A stretch of DNA of 12,926 bases from Candidatus Hodarchaeota archaeon (GTDB taxonomy: Archaea; Asgardarchaeota; Heimdallarchaeia; Hodarchaeales; Hodarchaeaceae). Below the pieces are notes generated by a model. That model did no database searches. It had not been told where the DNA came from and saw only the letters and a list, made by a program, of their open reading frames with translations. Shown piece after piece: positions 1 through 7,088 of this stretch. The first letter of the stretch is position 1; each line of letters starts with the position of its first letter. The translations under genes and the position numbers were made by a program. The stretch covers positions 1 through 12,926 of the forward strand of contig JAEOSR010000140.1 in assembly GCA_016840285.1 (NCBI GenBank), written 5' to 3'.

Positions 1-106
1 ATCGAAGTATATCCTTTACATTCCCTAACCAACGTGTAATGGAAAAAGAAAGGTCATGAAAAATCTTTTAAGGCATTGGGTATCTTTATATTATAGGTAT
101 CCTACT

Positions 107-388
107 ATGACAACTACAGTAAAGCTTGATGATAATGGAAAGGCACAGCTAGAAAAACTTCAAGCAAAATTACGATTAAAATCAGATATTAAAATCGATC
201 AGTTCAGATTGTTACGTGAACTGATCTATTTTGGAGAACAAAATTTTGAAGATTTTCTTTCTTTTCTACAAGGTATATCGTTAGCTGAAGAAGAAATAGA
301 AAAAATAAATAAGCAGTATATAAGATCCTATTCTTATCATTACCCAAATAAAACTGATGATGATGTGTTATATGGTGAAAACCGCTGA
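107..388 (+). CDS. Putative antitoxin of a VapBC-type (PIN) toxin-antitoxin pair
   Basis: Small protein of 93 residues that probably binds and neutralises the PIN toxin encoded immediately downstream and represses its own operon. It opens with a short beta-strand-like segment (MTTTVKLDD) followed by charged amphipathic helices, the arrangement of ribbon-helix-helix antitoxins; no diagnostic DNA-binding motif is visible, so the family is inferred mostly from position. The reading frame is open from an ATG at 56, but I prefer the ATG at 107: AGGT lies 8 nt upstream and the protein then begins with the usual strand. The stop codon overlaps the CTG that appears to start the toxin, so the two are translationally coupled. 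It could instead be an unrelated small protein, but the tight PIN overlap makes antitoxin the best reading. Confidence 0.6.
   Translation: MTTTVKLDDNGKAQLEKLQAKLRLKSDIKIDQFRLLRELIYFGEQNFEDFLSFLQGISLAEEEIEKINKQYIRSYSYHYPNKTDDDVLYGENR
374..378 (+). promoter_or_regulatory. Ribosome binding site deciding the PIN toxin CTG start
   Basis: GGTGA lies inside the antitoxin gene, 6 nt before the CTG at 385. It matches the archaeal anti-Shine-Dalgarno complement seen before other genes here (GAGGTGAT). The GTG within it (375) opens a frame that stops after seven codons, so the site serves the CTG codon. Confidence 0.55.
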
Positions 389-801
389 TATTTCTTGATT
401 CAGGATTTATTTTTGCTTATGTAAATAGTGATGATCCTCATCATGCTGATGCTCTTCCTTTAATGGTAAGAATATTAAAAGGGGAATTTGGAAAGATCTT
501 CATATCGGATTATATAATTACTGAAATTTTAACCCTTTCACGTGTCCGAACGAAAGCCTGTGAATGTGCCAAAAGTATAGATGAACTTTTAAAGAAGAAG
601 AAGGAAAAAAAAGACATCTTCTTTAAACTGTACATTGATCAAACAATTTTAAAGGAAACAACAGACAAATTCCATAAATATTGTAATTCAGGTTTTAGCC
701 ATACTGATTGCTCAATATTAGTTCTCATGCAAATGTATTCAATTGATATTTTAGCCTCATTCGACTCTCATTTCAAAGGATTGGTTTCTATAGTACAATA
801 A
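385..801 (+). CDS. PIN-domain ribonuclease toxin (VapC-like), apparent CTG start
   Basis: Predicted Mg2+-dependent endoribonuclease toxin of 138 residues, the usual VapC length. All four acidic PIN residues are present when the frame is read from the CTG at 385: D5 (in LIFLDSGFIFAYV), E47 (SDYIITEIL), D108 (SHTDCSIL) and D127 (ASFDSHF). The first in-frame ATG, at 463, would remove 26 residues including the catalytic D5, so it cannot start an active protein. The frame upstream is closed by a TGA at 376-378, which leaves CTG (385-387) as the only sensible initiator. It overlaps the antitoxin stop as CTGA, where ATGA is usual, and GGTGA at 374-378 sits 6 nt upstream as a well-placed ribosome binding site. 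Either CUG initiation is used or an ATG start has mutated. Confidence 0.8.
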   Translation: MIFLDSGFIFAYVNSDDPHHADALPLMVRILKGEFGKIFISDYIITEILTLSRVRTKACECAKSIDELLKKKKEKKDIFFKLYIDQTILKETTDKFHKYCNSGFSHTDCSILVLMQMYSIDILASFDSHFKGLVSIVQ

Positions 802-815
802 GGTAGGTTTCTTTG

Positions 816-823
816 TTTTTTTT
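816..823 (+). terminator. Poly-T tract, likely transcription terminator of the first TA operon
   Basis: A run of eight T on the coding strand, inside a longer T-rich stretch (808-830), begins 15 nt after the toxin stop. Archaeal polymerase terminates at such tracts without needing a hairpin. No stem is visible before it. Confidence 0.45.
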
Positions 824-1435
824 CTTGGTTCTATTCTCTGGGGTGATCGATTTATTACGAATCCTGGGAGTCTTCTTCTGCTAATAATTTTATTTTTTGG
901 ATCGATTGCTTTTATCTAAAATGATGTCTAAACTCAAGCCCTATTAGTATGATGTGTAAAAGCAAATTGAATTGAAGGACCTTCCTGCTGATTTTTATGC
1001 TATTAGGGGGATATTGACGGATTCAAAATCAAACCTCTAAGTTTTTCAGTTTATAACCAGCGTTATACGACATCAGATAACATATTGCTACGACAGAAAG
1101 AAAAAAACGGTGAAAAACTCCCTCCGCACACGAACTAGTAACTAGCTTGTATAGCTGTTCGACTTCAGGTTGAGATAAGACATAGAGCGCGGCGATAGCA
1201 AAAATAGTACCACCTTAACATGGATGAGAATCATATTACTGAAGCCTGTGAAATAGCATGGAATGCTATTAAGATAAGTGACTATTAGCTTAATGGCTAA
1301 TTGAGATAAAGTGTAATTCCTGGAAAGATAGCCAAAGAAATGATAGTAGTATTTGCAATTGAACTTAATGTAAATGCTTTAGATTTTCCTGGGAACTCAA
1401 TTTATCTGTGATTTAAGCCGATTAACAGTAGTTAA

Positions 1436-1454
1436 TTCGTATTGTACATACGAA
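1436..1454. repeat. 19-bp inverted repeat
   Basis: Arms TTCGTAT (1436-1442) and ATACGAA (1448-1454) are exact reverse complements, separated by TGTAC. It lies in gene-free sequence, about 135 bp beyond the end of the methyltransferase gene. It could be an operator left from a lost gene or a weak hairpin; nothing ties it to a present gene. Confidence 0.35.
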
Positions 1455-1587
1455 AGTACTACTTTCTTAGATTAATCCAATGTTATATTGATAATTATCC
1501 TTAAGAAGCATATAAGATTTTTATGAATTGAAAAGGAATCATTTAAGGGGGTCATCAAGTCCAATATCATCGATCTAAATCAGATTT

Positions 1588-2511
1588 CTAACAAGCTATT
1601 TGATCTGCAATAATTAATATTTGATATTCAGGAACCATAGGTTCGTTAATCCCGAGATAGACTGTTTTAATTATCCTAAATCCATGAAATTCCAGTATTT
1701 TTTCCCATTCTTTTACCTTAAGAAAATTGAGAGGCACATTAATATCTTCATTTCCAATAACTCGATTGTAAAACCAATCAAAAAAGCTATTACTCATCCT
1801 TATGTCCTCTTCCTCAATATATACCTCTATAATGACTAATCGATTTTTCGTAATTCTCGCTGCCTCCTTTATTAGAAATTCAGGATCATTTGCATGGTGT
1901 AATACAGTATATAAAATGGTTGTATCGACTTCCCCATCCGCTAAAGGTATTTTTTCTTCTTCTGGATTATATAATATCAAAGGTAAATCAGTATAGTTAT
2001 AGTCTACGATATCAACCAGAAAGACATCATTTTTTAGTTGTTTTGTTATTTCTAAAGCTAAAAGTCCATTTCCTGCACCAAGGTCAAGAATTCTCTCTCC
2101 AATAAGATAACGTTTTACTAAATCAAAACTCCTTTTAGCACGTTCAATTGCAATAGCCTTTTGATCGATATCATGACTATGAGAATTAATTCTTTTTTCG
2201 AGGAATGTTCGTAAGGTTCTTTCAACTTCAATAAGAGGTAATCCTTTTCTCACACCTTTCGTTATGGTTCTATTCACATAAAACCAAAAAATATGTCTTT
2301 GGTAGAACTTCAATTTCGCAATTTTCATAGTAGATAAAAATAAAGATCGAATTTCATTCCAATAGTGTTGATTTTGTTTATTTTTCTTCGAAAATATTGG
2401 ATATATGAGGTCTTCAACAGCAGAAATATCGTTTTGATGAATAGGCTTATTGAATGTTATAGTTTGAATCATTTGATTTTCACACACCAATATAAATGAG
2501 CATTTGCTCAT
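1588..2511 (-). CDS. SAM-dependent class I methyltransferase, TetR-linked
   Basis: Cytoplasmic methyltransferase of 307 residues, substrate unknown. The Rossmann-fold core lies in the second half: motif I ILDLGAGNGLLALEI (about 141-155) binds SAM, D167 in FLVDIVD is the acidic residue at the end of strand 2, and PLADGEVDTTILYTVLHH (189-206) is motif IV-like, typical of the UbiE/type-11 group. The first 130 residues are helical, rich in lysine and aromatics, and not recognised. The gene is divergent from a TetR regulator, and two copies of an operator cover its start region, so it is probably repressed by that protein. The ATG at 2511 lies 35 bp from the centre of the shared TATA palindrome, implying a nearly leaderless mRNA. 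The ATG at 2472, preceded by GGTGTG, is an alternative. It may modify a small molecule such as a lipid or xenobiotic; no sequence feature decides this. Confidence 0.8.
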   Translation of the reverse strand: MSKCSFILVCENQMIQTITFNKPIHQNDISAVEDLIYPIFSKKNKQNQHYWNEIRSLFLSTMKIAKLKFYQRHIFWFYVNRTITKGVRKGLPLIEVERTLRTFLEKRINSHSHDIDQKAIAIERAKRSFDLVKRYLIGERILDLGAGNGLLALEITKQLKNDVFLVDIVDYNYTDLPLILYNPEEEKIPLADGEVDTTILYTVLHHANDPEFLIKEAARITKNRLVIIEVYIEEEDIRMSNSFFDWFYNRVIGNEDINVPLNFLKVKEWEKILEFHGFRIIKTVYLGINEPMVPEYQILIIADQIAC

Positions 2512-2513
2512 TT
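2494..2513. promoter_or_regulatory. Operator 1 for the TetR regulator
   Basis: Arms AAATGAGCA and TGCTCATTT are exact reverse complements around TT, giving a 20-bp dyad. The core TGAGCATTTGCTCA (2497-2510) differs by one base from operator 2. It covers the methyltransferase start codon and the predicted transcription start, where a bound dimer would block RNA polymerase. Confidence 0.75.
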
Positions 2514-2522
2514 ATTTGTAAG

Positions 2523-2536
2523 TGAGCAATTGCTCA
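2523..2536. promoter_or_regulatory. Operator 2 for the TetR regulator
   Basis: TGAGCAATTGCTCA is a perfect 14-bp palindrome and repeats the operator 1 core, with centres 26 bp apart (about 2.5 helical turns). It sits between operator 1 and the TATA palindrome, on the methyltransferase side. Confidence 0.75.
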
Positions 2537-2540
2537 ATTA

Positions 2541-2550
2541 GTTTATAAAC
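2541..2550. promoter_or_regulatory. Bidirectional palindromic TATA box
   Basis: GTTTATAAAC is a perfect palindrome containing TTTATAAA, so it can serve both strands. The methyltransferase ATG (2511) and the regulator ATG (2581) both lie about 35 bp from its centre. That places transcription starts roughly 6-9 nt before each ATG, as expected for near-leaderless archaeal transcripts. Confidence 0.6.
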
Positions 2551-2580
2551 CTTATGAATAAGGTTATTTTTGATCAAATT

Positions 2581-3195
2581 ATGGACTCAAAGAAAAAATT
2601 TGTACGAAATAAGCAAGAAAAAATTGATCTAATTTATGATACATTCTTTAAATTAGTTTTGAAACAGGGTTATCATAAAACAAGCACAAATCATATTGCA
2701 GAGTCAGCTGAGATCAGTATTGGGACGATTTACAAGTATTTTCCGCAAGGAAAAGAGGACATTATTAGAAAATATTTTGAAGAATCAATGGAAACCTTTT
2801 TTGAAAGCCACGATTTAAGTAAGATGGCGGATGACAATATTAGAGATTTTCTCAATCATTTTCTTCTAGATTTATTTAAGAATCATAAAGAGAATGTGGG
2901 ATATAATCTAGCTTTTCGCTCTGCTATACAATCTGATAAAACATTGTCCGATGCACATAAAGAGAAGATTTTCTATTTTTTTGACGATTTAGTAAGAAAA
3001 TTAAGGAAATTAAATGACAATTTAAAACAATTCTCTAAGAAAAGATTGGTTGATATATTTGTTTTCATGTATAATCTTGTTAACGCGATTTTATACCATC
3101 ATTTATCCGTAATGGAATTTTTTGATACAGACGATGAATTTATTGATTATCTTTCAAATTTAGCAGCTTTTTCATTAGAGTATCTTAAAACATAG
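2581..3195 (+). CDS. TetR-family transcriptional repressor
   Basis: DNA-binding regulator of about 204 residues, the normal TetR length. The N-terminal helix-turn-helix is clear: IYDTFFKLVLKQGYHKTS leads into NHIAESAEISIGTIYKYF, the typical TetR pattern with GTIYKYF ending the recognition helix. The rest is a helical ligand-binding and dimerisation domain with no recognised ligand class. The frame is also open from an ATG at 2554, but that codon lies only 4 bp from the TATA box. The ATG at 2581 fits a TATA-driven transcript and mirrors the methyltransferase start on the other strand. The protein probably represses the divergent methyltransferase and perhaps itself through the paired TGAGCA-WT-TGCTCA operators. 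Its 3' end converges with the next operon, 10 bp away. Confidence 0.87.
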   Translation: MDSKKKFVRNKQEKIDLIYDTFFKLVLKQGYHKTSTNHIAESAEISIGTIYKYFPQGKEDIIRKYFEESMETFFESHDLSKMADDNIRDFLNHFLLDLFKNHKENVGYNLAFRSAIQSDKTLSDAHKEKIFYFFDDLVRKLRKLNDNLKQFSKKRLVDIFVFMYNLVNAILYHHLSVMEFFDTDDEFIDYLSNLAAFSLEYLKT

Positions 3196-3205
3196 ATAAT
3201 CTAGG

Positions 3206-3628
3206 TTATTCCATTACTCGTTTGAGATTAAAAGTATCGAAACGCTTGTCAAAACTATAGATTTCAGTGAGATTCAAGCGATCCATCAAAATTTTGGCTA
3301 ACGAGTCATTAATCCCAACTTTATATCGTTGAGCCAGAACAGTGGCTCCTTGATAGTCACTATGGGTCACATCGAGAACTGTAATCGATTCCTTTGTTAA
3401 TAGATCATAAATGAATTGGGAAGATTCACTAAAACTCTTACGAGATTCTAAGATGTTTGCAACTTCTGATAAATGTACAACACTAGTGACTACGTTTTCT
3501 CCATTATCCACTCGTGTGATAATCTCCCTCGCGACAGTTTTTATTCTTTCGAGATGTTCTGGGAGCTCTTGGATGGGCTCCAGAACGGCGTATAAAAATG
3601 TCGAAGCATCAATAAAACGAAGTTTCAT
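3206..3628 (-). CDS. PIN-domain ribonuclease toxin (VapC-like)
   Basis: Predicted RNase toxin of 140 residues with a complete PIN active site: D7 (MKLRFIDAST), E55 (VHLSEVANILE), D108 (VGINDSLAK) and D127 (IYSFDKRFD). Its ATG overlaps the antitoxin stop as ATGA (3625-3628), so the two are translationally coupled. This is a conventional AbrB-PIN pair, and the toxin is not closely similar to the PIN protein at 385-801, so the two modules are not a recent duplication. The gene ends 10 bp from the TetR gene in convergent orientation. Confidence 0.88.
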   Translation of the reverse strand: MKLRFIDASTFLYAVLEPIQELPEHLERIKTVAREIITRVDNGENVVTSVVHLSEVANILESRKSFSESSQFIYDLLTKESITVLDVTHSDYQGATVLAQRYKVGINDSLAKILMDRLNLTEIYSFDKRFDTFNLKRVME

Positions 3629-3864
3629 GCTTTGTCTCCACTAAGTAAATACTCCTTTAATTTATGGTAATCTGAGTAGACCTCAGGGGGAATTTCAACC
3701 TTAAGGAATTGAAAATACTTTTGTAAATTGCTGTTATCTTTAGGGATGACTAAGAGAAGATCACCATCTTCAACCAGAAAAACTTCGTTTGATTGGATCT
3801 TCTTACGCCATTCAGGAGGTAAAACAACTCGCCCTTGAGAATCGATACGTTTAAGCTCAATCAT
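3625..3864 (-). CDS. AbrB/SpoVT-type antitoxin
   Basis: Antitoxin of 79 residues that should bind the adjacent PIN toxin and the operon's promoter. The swapped-hairpin AbrB domain fills the first half: MIELKRIDSQGRVVLPPEWR, with the family signature D-xx-GR-VVLP, followed by the second strand pair EVFLVEDGDLLLVIP. The acidic and aromatic C-terminal half (about 46-79) is the likely toxin-binding tail. The frame extends upstream to an ATG at 3912, but the AbrB domain starts normally at the ATG at 3864, so I chose that. The toxin gene follows with a 4-bp overlap. Confidence 0.85.
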   Translation of the reverse strand: MIELKRIDSQGRVVLPPEWRKKIQSNEVFLVEDGDLLLVIPKDNSNLQKYFQFLKVEIPPEVYSDYHKLKEYLLSGDKA

Positions 3865-3912
3865 ATGAAACCCATATTCTAATGACTTTCCCCACTTAAT
3901 AAAGTTGATCAC

Positions 3913-4368
3913 CAGATATAGTTCATAATTACCATGTAAGACAAGTTCAAGCTTGAATCCTCTAGCTATTATCAGTAGAAAGGACTATAAACGTCTCTTT
4001 GATCTGAGACAATATTGGTATGAATGTTTTTATGTAAATTCAGTATTATATCCAAGCATAATTTCACGAAAATCTTCATAGCGCAAAATTACGACCCATA
4101 CGAATCAAATGAATTTTATCGGATAGAATTTTTAGCAATCTATGTGGAACATTAATGTTTGATCATATAACCAATGATAATTCTACAGAAATTAAAGTGA
4201 AGAGATTAAATTTGAAAGTAATTGTTTCTTCCTTGAATTAAATATTTTACAAAAAATTAAATGTGTTAAAGCTACTGAGATTGATCAGTTGGTTGAAAAA
4301 GCTATTGTACCAATACGGTACAATAACAGGTTAAATAATAAAATAACAGAATTAAAGTGGTAAAAAGA
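3913..4368. other. Intergenic region with a possible gene remnant
   Basis: No complete gene is seen. Two short plus-strand frames look protein-like. One runs from an ATG near 4157 (MFDHITNDNSTEIKVKRLNL) for 28 residues. The other, in a different frame, is open from about 4196 to a TAA just after 4357 and includes KATEIDQLVEKAIVPIRYNN. Together they resemble a small frameshifted gene, source unrecognised. The 3' part carries the dyad and AT-rich promoter of the next gene. The left part is the upstream region of the AbrB operon. Confidence 0.4.
4303..4325. promoter_or_regulatory. 23-bp dyad, candidate operator before the membrane methyltransferase
   Basis: Arms TATTGTACC (4303-4311) and GGTACAATA (4317-4325) are exact reverse complements around AATAC. 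It lies 43 bp upstream of the ATG at 4369 and just before an AT-rich TATA-like stretch (about 4331-4346). The spacing suits a regulator acting at the promoter; no adjacent regulator is dedicated to it. Confidence 0.5.
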
Positions 4369-4884
4369 ATGAATGAAGGAAAAGCTGAACCTGTTAAGAT
4401 AAAATCATTACTCTGGATAGTGATAGTAGCTACTCTATTAAGTATTATTCTAGCATATTTTATTAAACTAAATTACCAACTCTTTTTAGATGTTATTTTT
4501 CCAACTGACCCCTTTCTACCTATTCCTTATAATATCGTAGGAGTATTTTTCATTTTACTAGGTTTTGGATTTATTATATGGGCAAATTTTACTTTGTTAT
4601 ATATAGGGAAAATTGGATTAAAAAATAGGGAACCTTTTCATGTTCCATATAAACTTGTCCTTGAAGGTCCATATCAATTCACTCGGAATCCTATTTATTT
4701 AGGCGCAATCTTACTAGTTATAGGGTTTGCTGTCCTTATAGGTAGTTTAACTATACTTATATCATCCGTCCTATTGTTCCTATTATTCCACTATTGTTTC
4801 ATAAGATGGGAAGAAAAGAAGCTTGAAGAAACATTTGGGGAAGAATATAGGGATTATAAAAATCGTGTTAGACGATGGTTATAA
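4369..4884 (+). CDS. Membrane methyltransferase of the isoprenylcysteine/phospholipid type
   Basis: Integral membrane SAM-dependent methyltransferase of about 171 residues, from the ICMT/PEMT-like superfamily. Hydrophobic segments lie at about 13-32, 54-74, 110-128 and 129-144 counted from this start. The family signature is plain: GPYQFTRNPIYLG in the second half, and a C-terminal REE-like block, RWEEKKLEETFGEEYRDYK, where the membrane fold binds SAM. Bacterial and archaeal members of this size have varied or unknown acceptors (isoprenoid thiols, phospholipids, other lipids), so the substrate is open. The frame begins at a GTG (4357), but the ATG at 4369 follows a TATA-like region at suitable distance. 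It stands alone on this strand and converges on the iron-sulfur protein gene, 19 bp away. Confidence 0.78.
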   Translation: MNEGKAEPVKIKSLLWIVIVATLLSIILAYFIKLNYQLFLDVIFPTDPFLPIPYNIVGVFFILLGFGFIIWANFTLLYIGKIGLKNREPFHVPYKLVLEGPYQFTRNPIYLGAILLVIGFAVLIGSLTILISSVLLFLLFHYCFIRWEEKKLEETFGEEYRDYKNRVRRWL

Positions 4885-4903
4885 TAGAACTGATAAAAAC
4901 GGT

Positions 4904-5950
4904 TTACTTTTCGAGAGTTTTTTTGAGTTTCAGATACATATCAGGGCCTTTTGAAAAGGGACAGACCTTAACGCAAATAGAACAACCCAATGTGGCTACA
5001 AAATAAGGAAAACATTTTTCACGGTCAATACAGGTTATTGTAGCCCCAATACCAGGAATGTTGTCAATGGACACAACTTTCTCTTGAGTAATTGCTTCCG
5101 TTGGACATTTTCGAGCACAGCGTTTACATGTCGTACAATACTCTTCGATCCACTTATGATCAGAATTATCCGTAAATTCAAAAAGTTTTTCTTCTACAAA
5201 GATTGGAGCAATTCTTTGACGCTGTCCATATTCAGGTGTTATTAATAAGCCATTGAATCCTCGCCAACCTAACCCAGCTTTTCCTGCAAGTGGTGGGGTA
5301 TTTACTAGTCCTCCCAAAGGATGGTTACTTTGACACCGTATTCCTTTTGCACGTAACCAAATCGCAATATCATTTACTGCGAAACCCAAAGTTTTATAGA
5401 TACGCTGCACTTCACTTCCAGCTGGAAAATTAGGAGCGTGATCAATTTTGTCTTTATCCATTTCCTGAATGAACACAAGGGCATATCTGAAAATTACTGC
5501 TTTATTCTTGAATATCAACTGTCTAGGTAACTCTGTGAATCCGACACTACCTAGGTTCCAAGTGTTTTTTGTATAATCTACTAATTCGTCCCACAATTTT
5601 GTATTTGGAAAATTCTGTATATTTGTTGTGATAGTATGTTGCGTTAGCTTTCCCGATGTCTCTAACTCCTCAAGATAAGGGGTAACTCCTTTGAAACATC
5701 CGTTAATCCCTTTCATCATTCCACGAAAATACCTAGCAAACATCTTATACAATCGAAGACGGTTGATCAGTGTAAAACCGTAGCCGATTTTCGGGAGCAT
5801 TGTTAACCTACTTTTTCCTTCAAATCCTTCCGCATGAGAAAAAAGATACTCAAATCCCTCTTGTTTCGAATCCTCATGACAGGTTATTACTTCCTCTGAA
5901 TATTTAGAAATTCGTGCTAAATACTCTAATTCGGCTTTAGTTTGATTCAT
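4904..5950 (-). CDS. QueG/reductive-dehalogenase-like 4Fe-4S protein (intact copy)
   Basis: Protein of 348 residues related to epoxyqueuosine reductase and the core of reductive dehalogenases, families using a corrinoid and two 4Fe-4S clusters. Residues about 170-255 form the nitroreductase-like core: HPLGGLVNTPPLAGKAGLGW and NGLLITPEYGQRQRI. Two cluster motifs follow: C272-C275-C278-C282-P and C313...C323-C326-C330-P. There is no Tat or other signal peptide, so it should be cytoplasmic, unlike respiratory dehalogenases. The usual GPR-x-RL after the LITPE motif is replaced here by GQRQRI, so this intact copy is the more diverged of the pair. A broken paralogue lies 39 bp upstream in tandem. 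Substrate unknown; the short length and poor N-terminal match argue against it being the tRNA enzyme QueG itself. Confidence 0.75.
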   Translation of the reverse strand: MNQTKAELEYLARISKYSEEVITCHEDSKQEGFEYLFSHAEGFEGKSRLTMLPKIGYGFTLINRLRLYKMFARYFRGMMKGINGCFKGVTPYLEELETSGKLTQHTITTNIQNFPNTKLWDELVDYTKNTWNLGSVGFTELPRQLIFKNKAVIFRYALVFIQEMDKDKIDHAPNFPAGSEVQRIYKTLGFAVNDIAIWLRAKGIRCQSNHPLGGLVNTPPLAGKAGLGWRGFNGLLITPEYGQRQRIAPIFVEEKLFEFTDNSDHKWIEEYCTTCKRCARKCPTEAITQEKVVSIDNIPGIGATITCIDREKCFPYFVATLGCSICVKVCPFSKGPDMYLKLKKTLEK

Positions 5951-5989
5951 TGTTATTCTTTTCCTTGACTAGTATTATTCTTAGTACTC

Positions 5990-6985
5990 TTACGAACTGT
6001 TTCTTCTTCGTTTTTCAATTACAGCTTTAAGCCTATCATAGGTGTCAGAACCTTTTGAAAAGGGACATACTTTCACGCAAACTGAGCATCCATAGTATTG
6101 TGCGAAATATTCAAAGCATTTTTGTCGAGTAATATTCGTTATTCGACCTGATTTTTGCTGTATGGAACTTTCTAATATTGCTTGAGAGGGACATTTCTGG
6201 ACGCACTTCCCACAAATTTTGCAGTAATCCGTAATCCATTGATGTTCATTTGAATCCACATATGGTAAATTTCTAATGCTTGTATAGACAGCTGCCAACC
6301 TAACACGAGGACCAAAATCGGGCGTAATCAGAATCCCATGTTTTCCTACCCATCCGATCCCAGCTTTCTGAGCCATTGGAGGAAATAGAGCCAATCCACC
6401 AAGAGGATGATCTGCTTGAGCTGCATAACCATGCTCTTTGAGAAACTCTGTAACCTTATTCGCTGCAATACCTAGATCATCATAGGTACCAAACACCATA
6501 TTCAATGTAGCTTAGCTGGGAGCTTTATCAATCGTTTCTTTGTCCATCTCCATTGTTAAAATGATAGCATTGTCATAGAAAACCCCATATTCTTGAAATA
6601 TGATATCTCGTGATAGTTTTGTGAATCCGATCTGACCAACTCCTTGTGATTTTGAGAAGTTCTGAAGCAGGGCCAAGAAGTCCAGAGATGCTTCTATTTT
6701 CGGATCAGAAGGGTTTTCCTGGATTAAGTCAATAGAGAGATGAATATTCCTCATTATTGAGATAAGTCGCCTAATGGGCAAAATATGCCTCATATAGATA
6801 TTATCCCGAACTTGGAATAGATTCAACATTTCCAGAGGAATCTCAAATCGAGAAGGAGAATTTGAGGTTGGATGAAGAACACCTTCCATCTCCTGTACTG
6901 ATTTCTGTTTCAGTATGGCCTGTTCAACTTTAGGGATACCTAATCGCTTAGCAAAGGTTTTCTGGAGGCGATGCTTAATCTTCAT
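5990..6985 (-). pseudogene. QueG/reductive-dehalogenase-like paralogue interrupted by an in-frame TAA
   Basis: Tandem paralogue of the 348-residue protein, 331 codons if read through one TAA at 6512-6514. Both sides are in the same frame and align without gaps to the intact copy: DKETIDKAPS, stop, ATLNMVFGTYDDLG faces DKDKIDHAPN, F, PAGSEVQRIYKTLG. No frameshift is needed. The 3' part keeps all features: HPLGGLALFPPMAQKAGIGW, GILITPDFGPRVRL and both clusters (CKICGKCVQKCP, then C...GCSVCVKVCP). I place the start at the ATG at 6985, because the length before the shared core then matches the paralogue; the frame stays open to 7468 only as antisense of the MarR gene. Restart at TTG 6505 or ATG 6499 is possible but has no ribosome binding site. 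It is a recent pseudogene, a split gene or a sequence error. Confidence 0.72.
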
Positions 6986-7088
6986 GAAGTACCACTCATA
7001 CAGAAATTCTGAGTCTATTATGCAATTCAAGGTTTTAAATGCTTGCCATTCCGCAAATATTTCAAAAGGGAAAACATTATAGGTAAGG

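Larger units (their letters stand above)
802..1587. other. Gene-free stretch with decayed reading frames
   Basis: No complete gene is supported in these 786 bases. Several short open stretches have protein-like composition but no start or no length. On the plus strand, codons from 1220 (MDENHITEACEIAWNAIKISD) run 22 residues to a TAG, and codons ending near 1411 (EMIVVFAIELNVNALDFPG) follow in another frame. On the minus strand a frame is open from 1214 to 1029 (61 residues, beginning GGTIFAIAALYVLSQ) without a start codon. The pattern fits remains of one or more inactivated genes. I do not recognise the source. A 19-bp inverted repeat lies at 1436-1454. Confidence 0.5.

Noticed and set aside
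463..801. PIN protein starting at ATG 463
   Set aside because: It would lack the first catalytic Asp and the first strand of the PIN fold; the frame is open further upstream to the CTG at 385.
1220..1288. 22-codon plus-strand frame beginning MDENHITEACEI as a small gene
   Set aside because: Too short, without a ribosome binding site, and lying in a stretch of decayed frames; kept only as part of the gene-free region.
1621..2105. Three plus-strand open frames inside the methyltransferase region
   Set aside because: They are antisense to a gene with clear SAM-binding motifs and show no domain of their own.
6512..6514. Recoding of the TAA stop as an amino acid
   Set aside because: TAA is not a known selenocysteine or pyrrolysine codon, and other genes here use TAA as a normal stop. 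A mutation or sequence error is simpler.
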